This document shows, one piece after another, positions 56,818-64,000 of a DNA stretch of 64,000 bases. The notes under the pieces were generated by a model that saw nothing but the letters and a program-made list of their open reading frames with translations, was not told where the DNA came from and ran no database searches. A program made the position numbers and the translations under genes. Location of the stretch: NCBI RefSeq assembly GCF_900129775.1, contig NZ_FQWV01000007.1:1-64000 (forward strand), read 5' to 3'. Numbering within the stretch: the stretch's first letter is position 1; each line of letters opens with the position of its first letter. This DNA is from Halobaculum gomorrense (GTDB lineage Archaea > Halobacteriota > Halobacteria > Halobacteriales > Haloferacaceae).

Positions 56818-57956
56818 GTGTTGAGGTTAGCTTCGAGTTCGTCGTACGTGAAGGTGACCGACTCCGGCGGCTCCTTGGCGTACTGCGCGTAGTCCTCGGG
56901 CAACGGCGCGCCGGTGATCGCCGGGAAGGAGACGTTGCGCTGGGCGATGCCGGCTTGGATCTCCGGCCGGAGCATGAACTCCATGAACGTCTCCGCCAGC
57001 CGCGGGGCGTCGCTGTCTGCGAACCGCGCCATCCCCTCGGGGTTGGCGTACCCCTCGTCGTTGAGGAAGCGGATCTGGTGTTTCTGAAGGTCTTGCCCCT
57101 CCGCGGAGGCGTACACCTGGTCGGTGGAGTACGAGACGATCATCGGCGCCTCTTCGCTGAGGTACGCCGAGTAGGAGTCCGACCAGCTCCCGAGGACGGT
57201 GACACCGTTGTTCTGGAGTCGCTCCCAGTAATCGAGGTACCCGTCCTCGCCGAAGGCGTGGACGGTGTGGAGCATGAACGCCTCGCCGGTCGTCGAGGTC
57301 GTCGGGTTCTGCGCGATGAGGTCGCCCTCGAACGCCGGGTCGGTCATCGCCTCGAACGTCTCGGGCGCGACGAACTCGCCGCCCTCCATCGTCGCGTTCC
57401 ACACCAGCGAGACGTAGCCCGTGTCGAACGGGACCGCCCGGTTTCGCGGGTCGAACCGGAGCCCCTGTTTGATCCGGTCAGCGCCGGCGAGGTCGCCCGC
57501 CTCGGCGAACATGGGGTCGGTGAACTGCCCGCTCCCGCGCTTGCTGTCCACGTCGATGAGCTGGCCGGTGTCGAGCCCGACGTACACGTCCGCCTCGAAG
57601 TCGACGCCCTGTATCGCGCGCTCGATGTAGTAGTTCAGCTCCGAGTCGGGCGTCTGATACACCAGCGTCGCGTCGAACTCGGACTCGAACTCCCGCTTCA
57701 GCCACGCGCCGGGGCTCGTCGACGGCGCGTTCACGAACGGCGGGTACGTCGCGACGACGAGCGTGTCCGCCATCGACTCGGTCGGCTCGCCGGTCGCTGT
57801 CCCCGTCCCCGGGTCGCCCCCCTCGCTCGTGTCCGTCGGGCCGCTCGTCGTCTCCTCGCCCGTCGGTTCCGCCGAGCAGCCGGCAAGTCCGGCCACGCCT
57901 GCGGCGCCGACCGTCCGGAGGAACCGCCGTCTGCTGCGTCCGTTTCCGTCTGTCAT
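56778..57956 (-). CDS. Thiamine-type substrate-binding lipoprotein
   Basis: 392 aa. The N-terminal twin-arginine signal RSRRRFLRTVGAAGVAGLAGC includes a lipobox cysteine at residue 28. A ~35-residue Thr/Gly/Glu linker follows, then a type II periplasmic-binding fold (MADTLVVATYPPF; ADVYVGLDTGQLIDVD; VPFDTGYVSLVWNA; MIVSYSTDQVYASAEG). This matches TbpA-like thiamine/Fe binding proteins. It is exported folded by Tat and anchored to the membrane. A TATA-like TTAAATATC lies about 28 bp before the ATG; no room exists for a TPP riboswitch. The ligand is inferred from family only. Confidence 0.92.
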   Translation of the reverse strand: MTDGNGRSRRRFLRTVGAAGVAGLAGCSAEPTGEETTSGPTDTSEGGDPGTGTATGEPTESMADTLVVATYPPFVNAPSTSPGAWLKREFESEFDATLVYQTPDSELNYYIERAIQGVDFEADVYVGLDTGQLIDVDSKRGSGQFTDPMFAEAGDLAGADRIKQGLRFDPRNRAVPFDTGYVSLVWNATMEGGEFVAPETFEAMTDPAFEGDLIAQNPTTSTTGEAFMLHTVHAFGEDGYLDYWERLQNNGVTVLGSWSDSYSAYLSEEAPMIVSYSTDQVYASAEGQDLQKHQIRFLNDEGYANPEGMARFADSDAPRLAETFMEFMLRPEIQAGIAQRNVSFPAITGAPLPEDYAQYAKEPPESVTFTYDELEANLNTWTDQWARRFASG

Positions 57957-58049
57957 TACTCGGTGGTCACACTCAGAGATATTTAACCCCGGCGGTCACC
58001 GACCGCCAGACGGGCAACGGTTTTGTACCGGGGCACGCGGTATCGACGC

Positions 58050-59138
58050 ATGGAGCCCAGCCGCCGAACCGCGCTCGCGGCGTTGCTCGCCGGGCTCCTC
58101 GTGGTGGCTGCGGTCGTGTTGGAGAGCGTCCTCTCGACGGTCGTGTTCGCCGTGACGGTCGCGTACGTCCTGTATCCGCTGCGGGAGTGGGTCACCGACC
58201 GCGGCTACCCCGACCGCGTCGCCGCTGGGACCGCGACGGTCGCGGGGTTCCTCGGCGTCGTCGCGCTGGCGGCGCCGCTGGCGTACGTGCTGTACCGGCG
58301 GCGCCGGGACCTTCTCGCGTTCATCGCAGCGATCCCCGACGAGGTCGTCGTCGACCTGGGGCCGTTCACCTACGTCGTCGAGACGGCGATCGTGTTCGTG
58401 ACCGCGCAGGCGACGCTGCGGGGGCTCGCGATCTCGCTGGCGTCGGCCGCGCCCGTGATCGCGTTGAAGCTCGTCGTGTTCGTCACCCTCGTGTACGGAC
58501 TGCTGTTCAAGCCGCGGGCGCCGCGCGTGGCGCTGTTGCGGCTGTGTCCCGGCGAGTATCACGACGTGTTGCTCGCGCTCCACCGGCGAACCGCATCGAC
58601 GCTGCGGGCGATCTACGTGTTGCAGGGGGCAACCGCGGTTGCGACGTTCGTCGTGGCGCTCGTGACGTTCGCGGCGCTGGGGTACCAGTCGCCGTTCGCG
58701 CTGGCGGTCGTCGCGGGCGTGCTCCAGTTCGTCCCCGTGCTCGGGCCGAGCGTCGTCGTCGTCGCGCTGGCGGTCGTCGACCTGGTCGCGGGCAACACCT
58801 TCCGCGCGACGATCGTCCTCGTCGTCGGTCTGGTGCTGGTCGGCTTCGTCCCCGACGCGGTGATCCGCCCGCGCCTCGCCGGCGGCGCCACCGATCTCCC
58901 CGTCTCGGTGTACTTCGTCGGCTTCGTCGGCGGCCTGCTCACCCTCGGCGCCATCGGCTTCGTCGTGGGCCCGCTCGTCGTCGCGCTGCTCGCCGAGACG
59001 GTGCGGCTGCTCTCGGACGGCGGCGCGACCACCCAACAGCGGCTACCCGGCAGCGCGACGGCTGTCGCCGACGGTGACGCCGATGGCCGACCGGTCGGCA
59101 ACCCGGACGGCGAGGTGAAACGGCGATCGGGACGGTGA
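58050..59138 (+). CDS. AI-2E (PerM) family membrane protein
   Basis: 362 aa with about 7-8 helices: LAALLAGLLVVAAVVLESVL, VFAVTVAYVLYPLREWV, GTATVAGFLGVVALAAPLAYVLY and others, and the family motif region GYQSPFALAVVAGVLQFVPVLGPSVVVVALAVVDL, with P-x-G-P in the middle. Family members are transporters or exporters of unclear substrate; AI-2 export is only shown for some. C-terminal ~40 residues are a hydrophilic tail. The ATG is about 27 bp after TTTTGTACC. Divergent from the thiamine transporter operon. Confidence 0.9.
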   Translation: MEPSRRTALAALLAGLLVVAAVVLESVLSTVVFAVTVAYVLYPLREWVTDRGYPDRVAAGTATVAGFLGVVALAAPLAYVLYRRRRDLLAFIAAIPDEVVVDLGPFTYVVETAIVFVTAQATLRGLAISLASAAPVIALKLVVFVTLVYGLLFKPRAPRVALLRLCPGEYHDVLLALHRRTASTLRAIYVLQGATAVATFVVALVTFAALGYQSPFALAVVAGVLQFVPVLGPSVVVVALAVVDLVAGNTFRATIVLVVGLVLVGFVPDAVIRPRLAGGATDLPVSVYFVGFVGGLLTLGAIGFVVGPLVVALLAETVRLLSDGGATTQQRLPGSATAVADGDADGRPVGNPDGEVKRRSGR

Positions 59139-59170
59139 CTCGGCCGACGATGCGGACGGCGATCCGGACG

Positions 59171-59953
59171 CTACGCGGTGACGGTGTCGCCGCCGCGCTC
59201 CTCCCACTCGGTGAGGCTTCCCTCGTAGAACAGCACGTCGTCGTAGCCGAGATGGCGGAGCACGAGGTACGTGTGGCTGATCCGACGGGCGGTGTTGCAG
59301 TACAGCAGCACCTCCCGGTCGGGCGTGATCCCCGCGTCGGCGAGGATCGACTCCAGCTCCTCGCGGGGCTTCAGTCCGCGCGAGTCGGGGTCGACGAGCT
59401 CGAGCCAGTCGAGCTGGACCGCGCCGGGGAGGTGGCCCGCGGCGTACTCGTCGGGCTCGCGGGTGTCGACGATCACCGTGTCGCCGCCGAGTCGCTCCTC
59501 GACCCCCTCGAACCCGACGAGCGGGGAGCGAACGGGCTCGGTCGGTTCGTAGTCGGTCGGCTCCGGGTCGGGCGCCTCGTGCTCTGTCGGGCGTTCCCGG
59601 CTCCACGCGCTGTAGTCGCCGTCGAGGAGGTGCAGCCTCGCGGGGTCGTGGCCGTACAGCTCCGCGGTGACGAGAAAGCGCGCTGCGAACACGCCGTGCT
59701 CGTCGTCGTAGGCGACGATCTCGTCGGCACCGCCGACCCCGGCGGTCGAACACGACTCCGCCCACCGGGCTGCCCCGGGGAGCATTCCCTCGTCGCCGGC
59801 GTCGGATCTGAACTCGTCGAACGGGATCGACACAGCGCCCGGGAGATGGCCGATGCCGTCGTACTCCCAGGCGTCGCGCACGTCGACGAGTCGCACCCCG
59901 GGGTCGTCGAGGCGGTCGGCCAGCCACGCCGCGGAGACAAACGTGTCGCTCAT
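59171..59953 (-). CDS. Two-domain thiosulfate sulfurtransferase (rhodanese)
   Basis: 260 aa, tandem rhodanese domains. The first (about 1-130) has WEYDGIGHLPGAVSIPFDEFR but lacks the cysteine: the loop position reads EIVAYDDEHGVFAARF. The second (about 140-260) has DTREPDEYAAGHLPGAVQLDWLELVD and the active loop LLYCNTARRISHTYLV with the catalytic Cys. That is the standard arrangement for thiosulfate/3-mercaptopyruvate sulfurtransferases. It is divergent from a second rhodanese at 60206. Physiological donor unknown; sulfide/thiosulfate or tRNA-thiolation pathways are possible. Confidence 0.93.
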   Translation of the reverse strand: MSDTFVSAAWLADRLDDPGVRLVDVRDAWEYDGIGHLPGAVSIPFDEFRSDAGDEGMLPGAARWAESCSTAGVGGADEIVAYDDEHGVFAARFLVTAELYGHDPARLHLLDGDYSAWSRERPTEHEAPDPEPTDYEPTEPVRSPLVGFEGVEERLGGDTVIVDTREPDEYAAGHLPGAVQLDWLELVDPDSRGLKPREELESILADAGITPDREVLLYCNTARRISHTYLVLRHLGYDDVLFYEGSLTEWEERGGDTVTA

Positions 59954-60205
59954 ACTCGCCGTTCGCGAGCCGGGGGCAAAAGCCCGGCCGAGCCGGCGAT
60001 GTCGGCGACCCGTCAGAGCTACCGGCAATACTAGCAGGTTCGCGGGTCACCGCGCCTCGGGGATCACGACGTGGCGGTCCGCCAGTTCGAGCCGGTCGAG
60101 ATCTCCTCCACAAACAGAGGCAACATACTCCGGATAATCGAACGAATGGCCGCCTCTGCCGACGATGCGGGTATTATACGGTGGGGGACCGTAGACAGAG
60201 TCGCA

Positions 60206-61075
60206 ATGTCAGATTACGCGAAGGACGTACTCGTCGACGCCGACTGGGTGGAAGAGCGGCTCGACGAGTTCCAGTCCGACGACCCTGCACACCGACTCGT
60301 CGAGGTCGACGTCGACACCGAGGCGTACGACTCGGGCCACGCGCCCGGCGCCATCGGCTTCAACTGGGAGACCGACCTCCAGGATCAGACGAACCGCGAC
60401 GTGCTCACGAAAGAGGACTTCGAGGCGCTGAACGCGGCGCACGGCATCTCCGAGGACTCCACGGTCGTCCTCTACGGCGACAACTCGAACTGGTTCGCCG
60501 CCTACACCTACTGGCAGTACAAGTACTACGGCCACGACGACGTGAAGCTGCTCGACGGCGGCCGCGAGTACTGGGTCGAGAACGACTATCCACTCACCGA
60601 AGAGGTCCCCGAGTTCTCCGAGACGAGCTACACCGCCGACGAGCCCGACGAGTCCATCCGCGCGTACCGCGGCGACGTGGACGAGGCCATCGACGCGGGC
60701 GTTCCGCTCGTCGACGTTCGCTCGCCCGAGGAGTACAGCGGCGAGATCCTCGCCCCGCCGGGACTCCAGGAGACTGCCCAGCGCGGCGGCCACATCCCCG
60801 GCGCCCGCAACATCTCGTGGGCGGCCGTTACCAACGACGACGGGACCTTCAAGACGAGAGACGAGCTCGAGGAGCTGTACGAGGACGTGCTCTCTGAGGG
60901 CGACGACGAGATCGTCGCGTACTGCCGAATCGGCGAGCGTTCATCCGTCGCCTGGTTCGCGCTTCACGAACTCGTCGGCGCCGACCAGACGGTCAACTAC
61001 GACGGCTCCTGGACGGAGTGGGGGAACCTCGTGCGCGCCCCGATCGTGACGGGGAGCGAACCGGGCGGCGAGTAA
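60206..61075 (+). CDS. Two-domain rhodanese, divergent paralog
   Basis: 289 aa. Domain 1 (1-125): EVDVDTEAYDSGHAPGAIGFNWETDL and VVLYGDNSNWFAAYTYW, no cysteine. Domain 2 (about 145-280): LVDVRSPEEYSGEILAPPG, RGGHIPGARNISWAAVTN and the catalytic loop AYCRIGERSSVAWFAL, with Cys in a CRIGERS loop. Both domains are acidic. The start at 60206 is about 30 bp after a TATA-like GTATTATACGG; a longer frame begins upstream. It lies 252 bp from its paralog, in the opposite direction, sharing the promoter region. Confidence 0.93.
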   Translation: MSDYAKDVLVDADWVEERLDEFQSDDPAHRLVEVDVDTEAYDSGHAPGAIGFNWETDLQDQTNRDVLTKEDFEALNAAHGISEDSTVVLYGDNSNWFAAYTYWQYKYYGHDDVKLLDGGREYWVENDYPLTEEVPEFSETSYTADEPDESIRAYRGDVDEAIDAGVPLVDVRSPEEYSGEILAPPGLQETAQRGGHIPGARNISWAAVTNDDGTFKTRDELEELYEDVLSEGDDEIVAYCRIGERSSVAWFALHELVGADQTVNYDGSWTEWGNLVRAPIVTGSEPGGE

Positions 61076-61098
61076 CCGACTGACGACCGCCCCCACCC

Positions 61099-62568
61099 TC
61101 AGCCGGGACCGCGGTCGAGTCCGCGCGTCGTCGCTCCCGGCTCAGAGACCCGCACCGGCGGTTCGTCCGTGCGGGCCGGGAGACTGATCCAGATCCGATT
61201 GCCGTTCTTCTCGGTGGTTTCGACGACGATCTCGCCGTTCGAAAGCTCGACGCACCAGTAGACGAGCCAGATGCCGAGTCCCCCGCTGTGCCGGATCGGG
61301 TCCCTGCCGAACTCGTGGGCCCCGGTCAGGACGTTCACCTCGATGTCCGGGAGCGCCGCGGCGTTGTCCGTGATCTGTATCTCCACGGTCTCGTCTCCCC
61401 CCCGGACCGCAATGTCGACGGGCGGCCGCTCGTCGTCGCAGTGAACAATGCCGTTTTCGACCAGCTCGACCACCGCCGTCCTGGCCAGCGAGGGGACGAC
61501 CGCCGACTCGCCGCCGTCGAACTCCATCGAGTAGTCGACGACGCTACACGGGTGTCGTTTCTGCGCGCGCTCGGCGGCGGTCTCGACGGCGTCGACGAGG
61601 TCGATCCACTCCTGGAACTGTGGATTAACGAGCAGTTCGATGATCTGCCGCTCCTTGTTGGCTGTCTGGAGGAGTCGGCTGCCGGTCGTTCGGATCTGCT
61701 CGGTCAGCGCCGCGGCTTCGGGGTGCTCCGCGGCGATCTGCTCGGCCGAGCCAAGGATGACGTTGAGGTCGTTTCGGAGGTTGTGTCGCAGGAGGTTGTC
61801 CATCACGACCAAGTGCTGCTCTCGGCGGTGGCGCTCGGTGACATCCCGGCTGAACCCCGCGATCCGGGTGACGGTCCCGTCCTCGGCGATCGGCATCGCC
61901 TGCACCCACACCCACCGGCTGAAGTCCTCGTCGGCGTTGACCCGGTACTCGATGTCGACGGACTCGCCGCCGGACAGTCGCTCCATCGCATCGACCACCG
62001 GCGACACGTCGTCCGGATGGATCGCCTCCAGGAACGCTACCGGGTCGTCGTACAGTCGCTCCGGGTTGATCCCGTAGATGTCCTGTACCGCGTCGTTCAC
62101 GAACAGCGTCTCGGACCAGTCGCCCGTGAACAGCCAGAGGCCGTCGCTCGACACCGACGCGATCGTGTTCAGCCGAGCGGCGGCCTCCTCCCGGATCTCC
62201 TCGGCGGTCACCTGGTCGGTGATATCCCGGGAGCTCACGACGTAGCCGTCGATCGCCTCGTCCGTCAGGTTCGACATCCGGCTCTCGAGCCACACCCAGT
62301 CCCCGTCCCTGGTTCGGTGCCTGTACGTGACGATCGTCTCGTCGTACGGATCCGACCGCACCGTTCGCTCGAACTCCCGTCGCACCATCGGCGCGTCGTC
62401 GGGGTGGACGTACTCGAAGGCGTTCTCGCCGACCAGGTCGTCCGCGTCGTATCCCACGATCGACTCGGCGGCGTCATTGACGTAGGTGAACGTGCCGTTC
62501 TCGGTGAGTACGGCGATCTTGTCTTGAGCGTGGTCGAGGAGGATCTCGCCGAGGGACAGATCGCCCAT
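61099..62568 (-). CDS. PAS-domain sensor histidine kinase
   Basis: 489 aa. Two PAS/PAC domains (about 5-125 and 135-245: GTFTYVNDAAESIVGYDADDLVGENAFEYVHPDDA; ETLFVNDAVQDIYGINPERL). A HisKA-like helix pair follows, with the phospho-acceptor in LLRHNLRNDLNVI (His262). The HATPase domain has N-box VVELVENGIVHCD, a degenerate G1 box ITDNAAALPDI (usual DxGxG is DNAAA) and G2 GGLGIWLVYW. No transmembrane segment, so it is cytosolic. Haloarchaeal kinases of this kind usually lack a neighbouring response regulator; none is here. The altered G1 box makes catalytic strength uncertain. Confidence 0.9.
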   Translation of the reverse strand: MGDLSLGEILLDHAQDKIAVLTENGTFTYVNDAAESIVGYDADDLVGENAFEYVHPDDAPMVRREFERTVRSDPYDETIVTYRHRTRDGDWVWLESRMSNLTDEAIDGYVVSSRDITDQVTAEEIREEAAARLNTIASVSSDGLWLFTGDWSETLFVNDAVQDIYGINPERLYDDPVAFLEAIHPDDVSPVVDAMERLSGGESVDIEYRVNADEDFSRWVWVQAMPIAEDGTVTRIAGFSRDVTERHRREQHLVVMDNLLRHNLRNDLNVILGSAEQIAAEHPEAAALTEQIRTTGSRLLQTANKERQIIELLVNPQFQEWIDLVDAVETAAERAQKRHPCSVVDYSMEFDGGESAVVPSLARTAVVELVENGIVHCDDERPPVDIAVRGGDETVEIQITDNAAALPDIEVNVLTGAHEFGRDPIRHSGGLGIWLVYWCVELSNGEIVVETTEKNGNRIWISLPARTDEPPVRVSEPGATTRGLDRGPG

Positions 62569-62651
62569 GGGCGCGCTCTGGCAGGAGGTCTCAAAAAACT
62601 GTGTGTTGCTCTCTCAGCGCTGATAGGGCCCGCCGGGTCGGCGGCGACAGC

Positions 62652-64000
62652 CTACGCAAGCACCGCCGCCGCGATCCGAGGGGTGAGGAACGCCTCGATC
62701 GCCGCCGCGACCACCAGCAGGACCCCGACTCCCACGAGCACGTACGCCGCCCGCTGCAGTTCGCCCGCGACGGTCTCCGCGCTCGCGCGATCCCTGACCG
62801 CGCGCCAGCCGACGCCGCCGAGGTGCAGGCCGAGCCCCCCGGCGACCGCGATCACGGGGAGTTCGAGCACGCCGTGAGGGGCCACCAGCGCCAGGAACGC
62901 CGTCCGGTCGAACACCCCCGCGAGCGCGCCGACGAGGACGCCGTTGAACAACAGGCCCGACACTGCCGGGACGCCGAACGCGATGCCGCCGTAGGCGAGC
63001 CCCGCGCTGACGAGCCAGTTGTTCGCCGCGATGGTGACGAACGGTCCGATCGGCACCGTCCCGAACACGCCCGCCACGTCGGCCGGGCCGGACGCGGTCA
63101 CGCCGTAGGGTGCGGTCGTCGCGTACCCGGCCGCGACGCCGCCGGCGAGCGTCGCCAGGGCGGCAAGCACCGCGACCGCGTGGCCGCGGACGAACCCCGC
63201 GAACTCGCTCCACCCCAGTCCGAGCGTCCGTCGGACGCGTGTGCGGACCCCCGGGTGCTCGACGGGCGTCGGTCCGGGGCCGCCCGCGTACAGTGCTGTC
63301 GCCCCGGCGTTCAGTAACGGGCTGACGAGCAGCGGGAGGACGATCCCCCCGAGGCTGCCCGCGCCCGCGGCGTTGGCGACGCCGACGGCGACCGCGGCGG
63401 CGACGTAGCCGCCGACGGCGACAAGCGCGAACCCGACCGCGTGCGCCGGGTGATCGCGGACGAACCCGAGGCTGGCGCGGACCGACGGGAGCGCCCCTGT
63501 CCCGTCGACGATTGCCGCCGGCTCAGCGAACGCGAGCAGAAAGACCGCCCCGATCGCCACGACGGCCCCGAGCGCGGCCAGCCCCAGCGTGGCGAGGATC
63601 GCGACCGCGCCGGTCGCCGGGTCGCCGGCGATCACCGACGGCGTGACGGCGAGCGCCGAGGCGGCCGCCAGCGGCGCCGCGACCGCGACGCCGACCGCGG
63701 CGAGACGGACCACCGCGATCCCGAGGAACGTCCGCCAGCGACCGGCGGCTCGCACCCCCGCGACGAGCGGGGCACGCCCGTCGATCCCGCCCCAGACGGC
63801 GCCGTACGTCACCGCCGATCCGAGCGCCCCGGCGAGCAGGCCGACGAGGAACGCGAGCACGAGGCCGAGCCCGAGCGCGGCCACGACCGTCGGCGTCACC
63901 GCGTTCGCCGCGGCGTCTGCCAGCGCCTCGGCGACGCCAGCGGGGACGCTTCCGGGCTCGGTCGCGCTCGGTCCGCCCGCCCCGCGCACGGCCTCCTGGA
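62652..64000 (-). CDS. Fusion of a membrane domain and a SpoIIM-like domain (5' partial)
   Basis: At least 446 residues visible; the frame stays open to the right edge, so the N-terminus is probably cut. About ten helices. The N-terminal half (LALGLGLVLAFLVGLLAGALGSAVTYGAVWGG; FLGIAVVRLAAVGVAVAAPLAAAS) looks like the haloarchaeal DUF7847-type membrane domain. The C-terminal half (GLGWSEFAGFVRGHAVAVLAALATLAGGVAAGYATT; IAANNWLVSAGLAYGGIAFG; LALVAPHGVLELPVIAVAGGLGLHLGG) matches SpoIIM/DUF95, whose PHG-E motif is present. Function in archaea unknown. A GTG start at 63989 with GGAGG before it is possible but gives an unusually short N-terminus. Confidence 0.75.
   Translation of the reverse strand, partial: QEAVRGAGGPSATEPGSVPAGVAEALADAAANAVTPTVVAALGLGLVLAFLVGLLAGALGSAVTYGAVWGGIDGRAPLVAGVRAAGRWRTFLGIAVVRLAAVGVAVAAPLAAASALAVTPSVIAGDPATGAVAILATLGLAALGAVVAIGAVFLLAFAEPAAIVDGTGALPSVRASLGFVRDHPAHAVGFALVAVGGYVAAAVAVGVANAAGAGSLGGIVLPLLVSPLLNAGATALYAGGPGPTPVEHPGVRTRVRRTLGLGWSEFAGFVRGHAVAVLAALATLAGGVAAGYATTAPYGVTASGPADVAGVFGTVPIGPFVTIAANNWLVSAGLAYGGIAFGVPAVSGLLFNGVLVGALAGVFDRTAFLALVAPHGVLELPVIAVAGGLGLHLGGVGWRAVRDRASAETVAGELQRAAYVLVGVGVLLVVAAAIEAFLTPRIAAAVLA

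Noticed and set aside
57957-58049. TPP riboswitch before the thiamine-type transporter
   Set aside because: Only 28 bp separate the TATA-like box from the start codon of the binding protein, so there is no leader to hold one.

Overview
The window looks like a chromosomal segment of a haloarchaeon (class Halobacteria). It is GC-rich outside the origin. Nearly every protein is acidic, with strongly GC-biased third codon positions. Many genes have a TATA-like box about 25-30 bp before the start codon (leaderless transcripts). Marker genes are archaeal: MC1 chromatin protein, PurO-type IMP cyclohydrolase, EndA, Hel308, the KEOPS subunit Cgi121, a polymerase D small subunit, Orc1/Cdc6 and an archaeal Sec11 signal peptidase. 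I cannot name the genus from sequence alone; a Halorubrum/Haloferax-like relative is plausible.

Layout. 1-900: the 5' end of a 16S rRNA gene read leftward, with a leader carrying two haloarchaeal rRNA-type promoters. 0.9-9.9 kb: MC1, an AbrB-like regulator, pyrD, a tandem pair of paralogous small membrane proteins, valS, an atypical SDR, a hairpin-rich gap and a Ski2-like helicase. 9.9-17.5 kb: HAD hydrolase, a NucS-like zinc-finger protein, the overlapping endA-trpS pair, a 50-aa zinc-ribbon protein, and divergent ornithine-cyclodeaminase-like and FAD amine-oxidase genes. 17.6-26.8 kb: a leader with a possible Phe-codon micro-ORF, pheST, stress proteins, hel308 and cgi121. 26.8-34.8 kb: CNNM-type transporter, tRNA-Gln, a DoxX/TetR/MacB-type ABC operon with a TetR-like operator, purO and a phosphoesterase. 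34.9-43.1 kb: a zinc-ribbon membrane protein with a long disordered segment, MFS and MATE exporters, and lysC with an overlapping upstream micro-ORF.

43.3-50.7 kb is a chromosomal replication origin locus: oapA-oapB-oapC (origin-associated proteins) read leftward, an AT-rich segment between two inverted origin-recognition-box (ORB) motifs, then orc1/cdc6, sec11 and the small subunit of DNA polymerase D. Further ORB-like motifs lie at the orc1 start, inside orc1 and as an inverted pair inside the polymerase gene.

50.7-64 kb: Old-Yellow-Enzyme-like reductase, acetyltransferase, methyltransferase, a thiamine-type ABC transporter (binding protein, permease, ATPase), an AI-2E family protein, two divergent rhodaneses, a PAS histidine kinase and a SpoIIM-like membrane protein cut by the right edge.

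The most interesting candidates are (1) the pheST leader, where a leaderless 28-codon ORF has adjacent Phe codons inside a U-tract behind a hairpin and is followed by a perfect 14-bp hairpin; (2) ORB motifs inside coding sequence near the origin; (3) a palindrome next to the TATA box of the TetR/ABC operon; and (4) very small genes preceding larger ones (29 aa at 41.4 kb, 18 aa before lysC).
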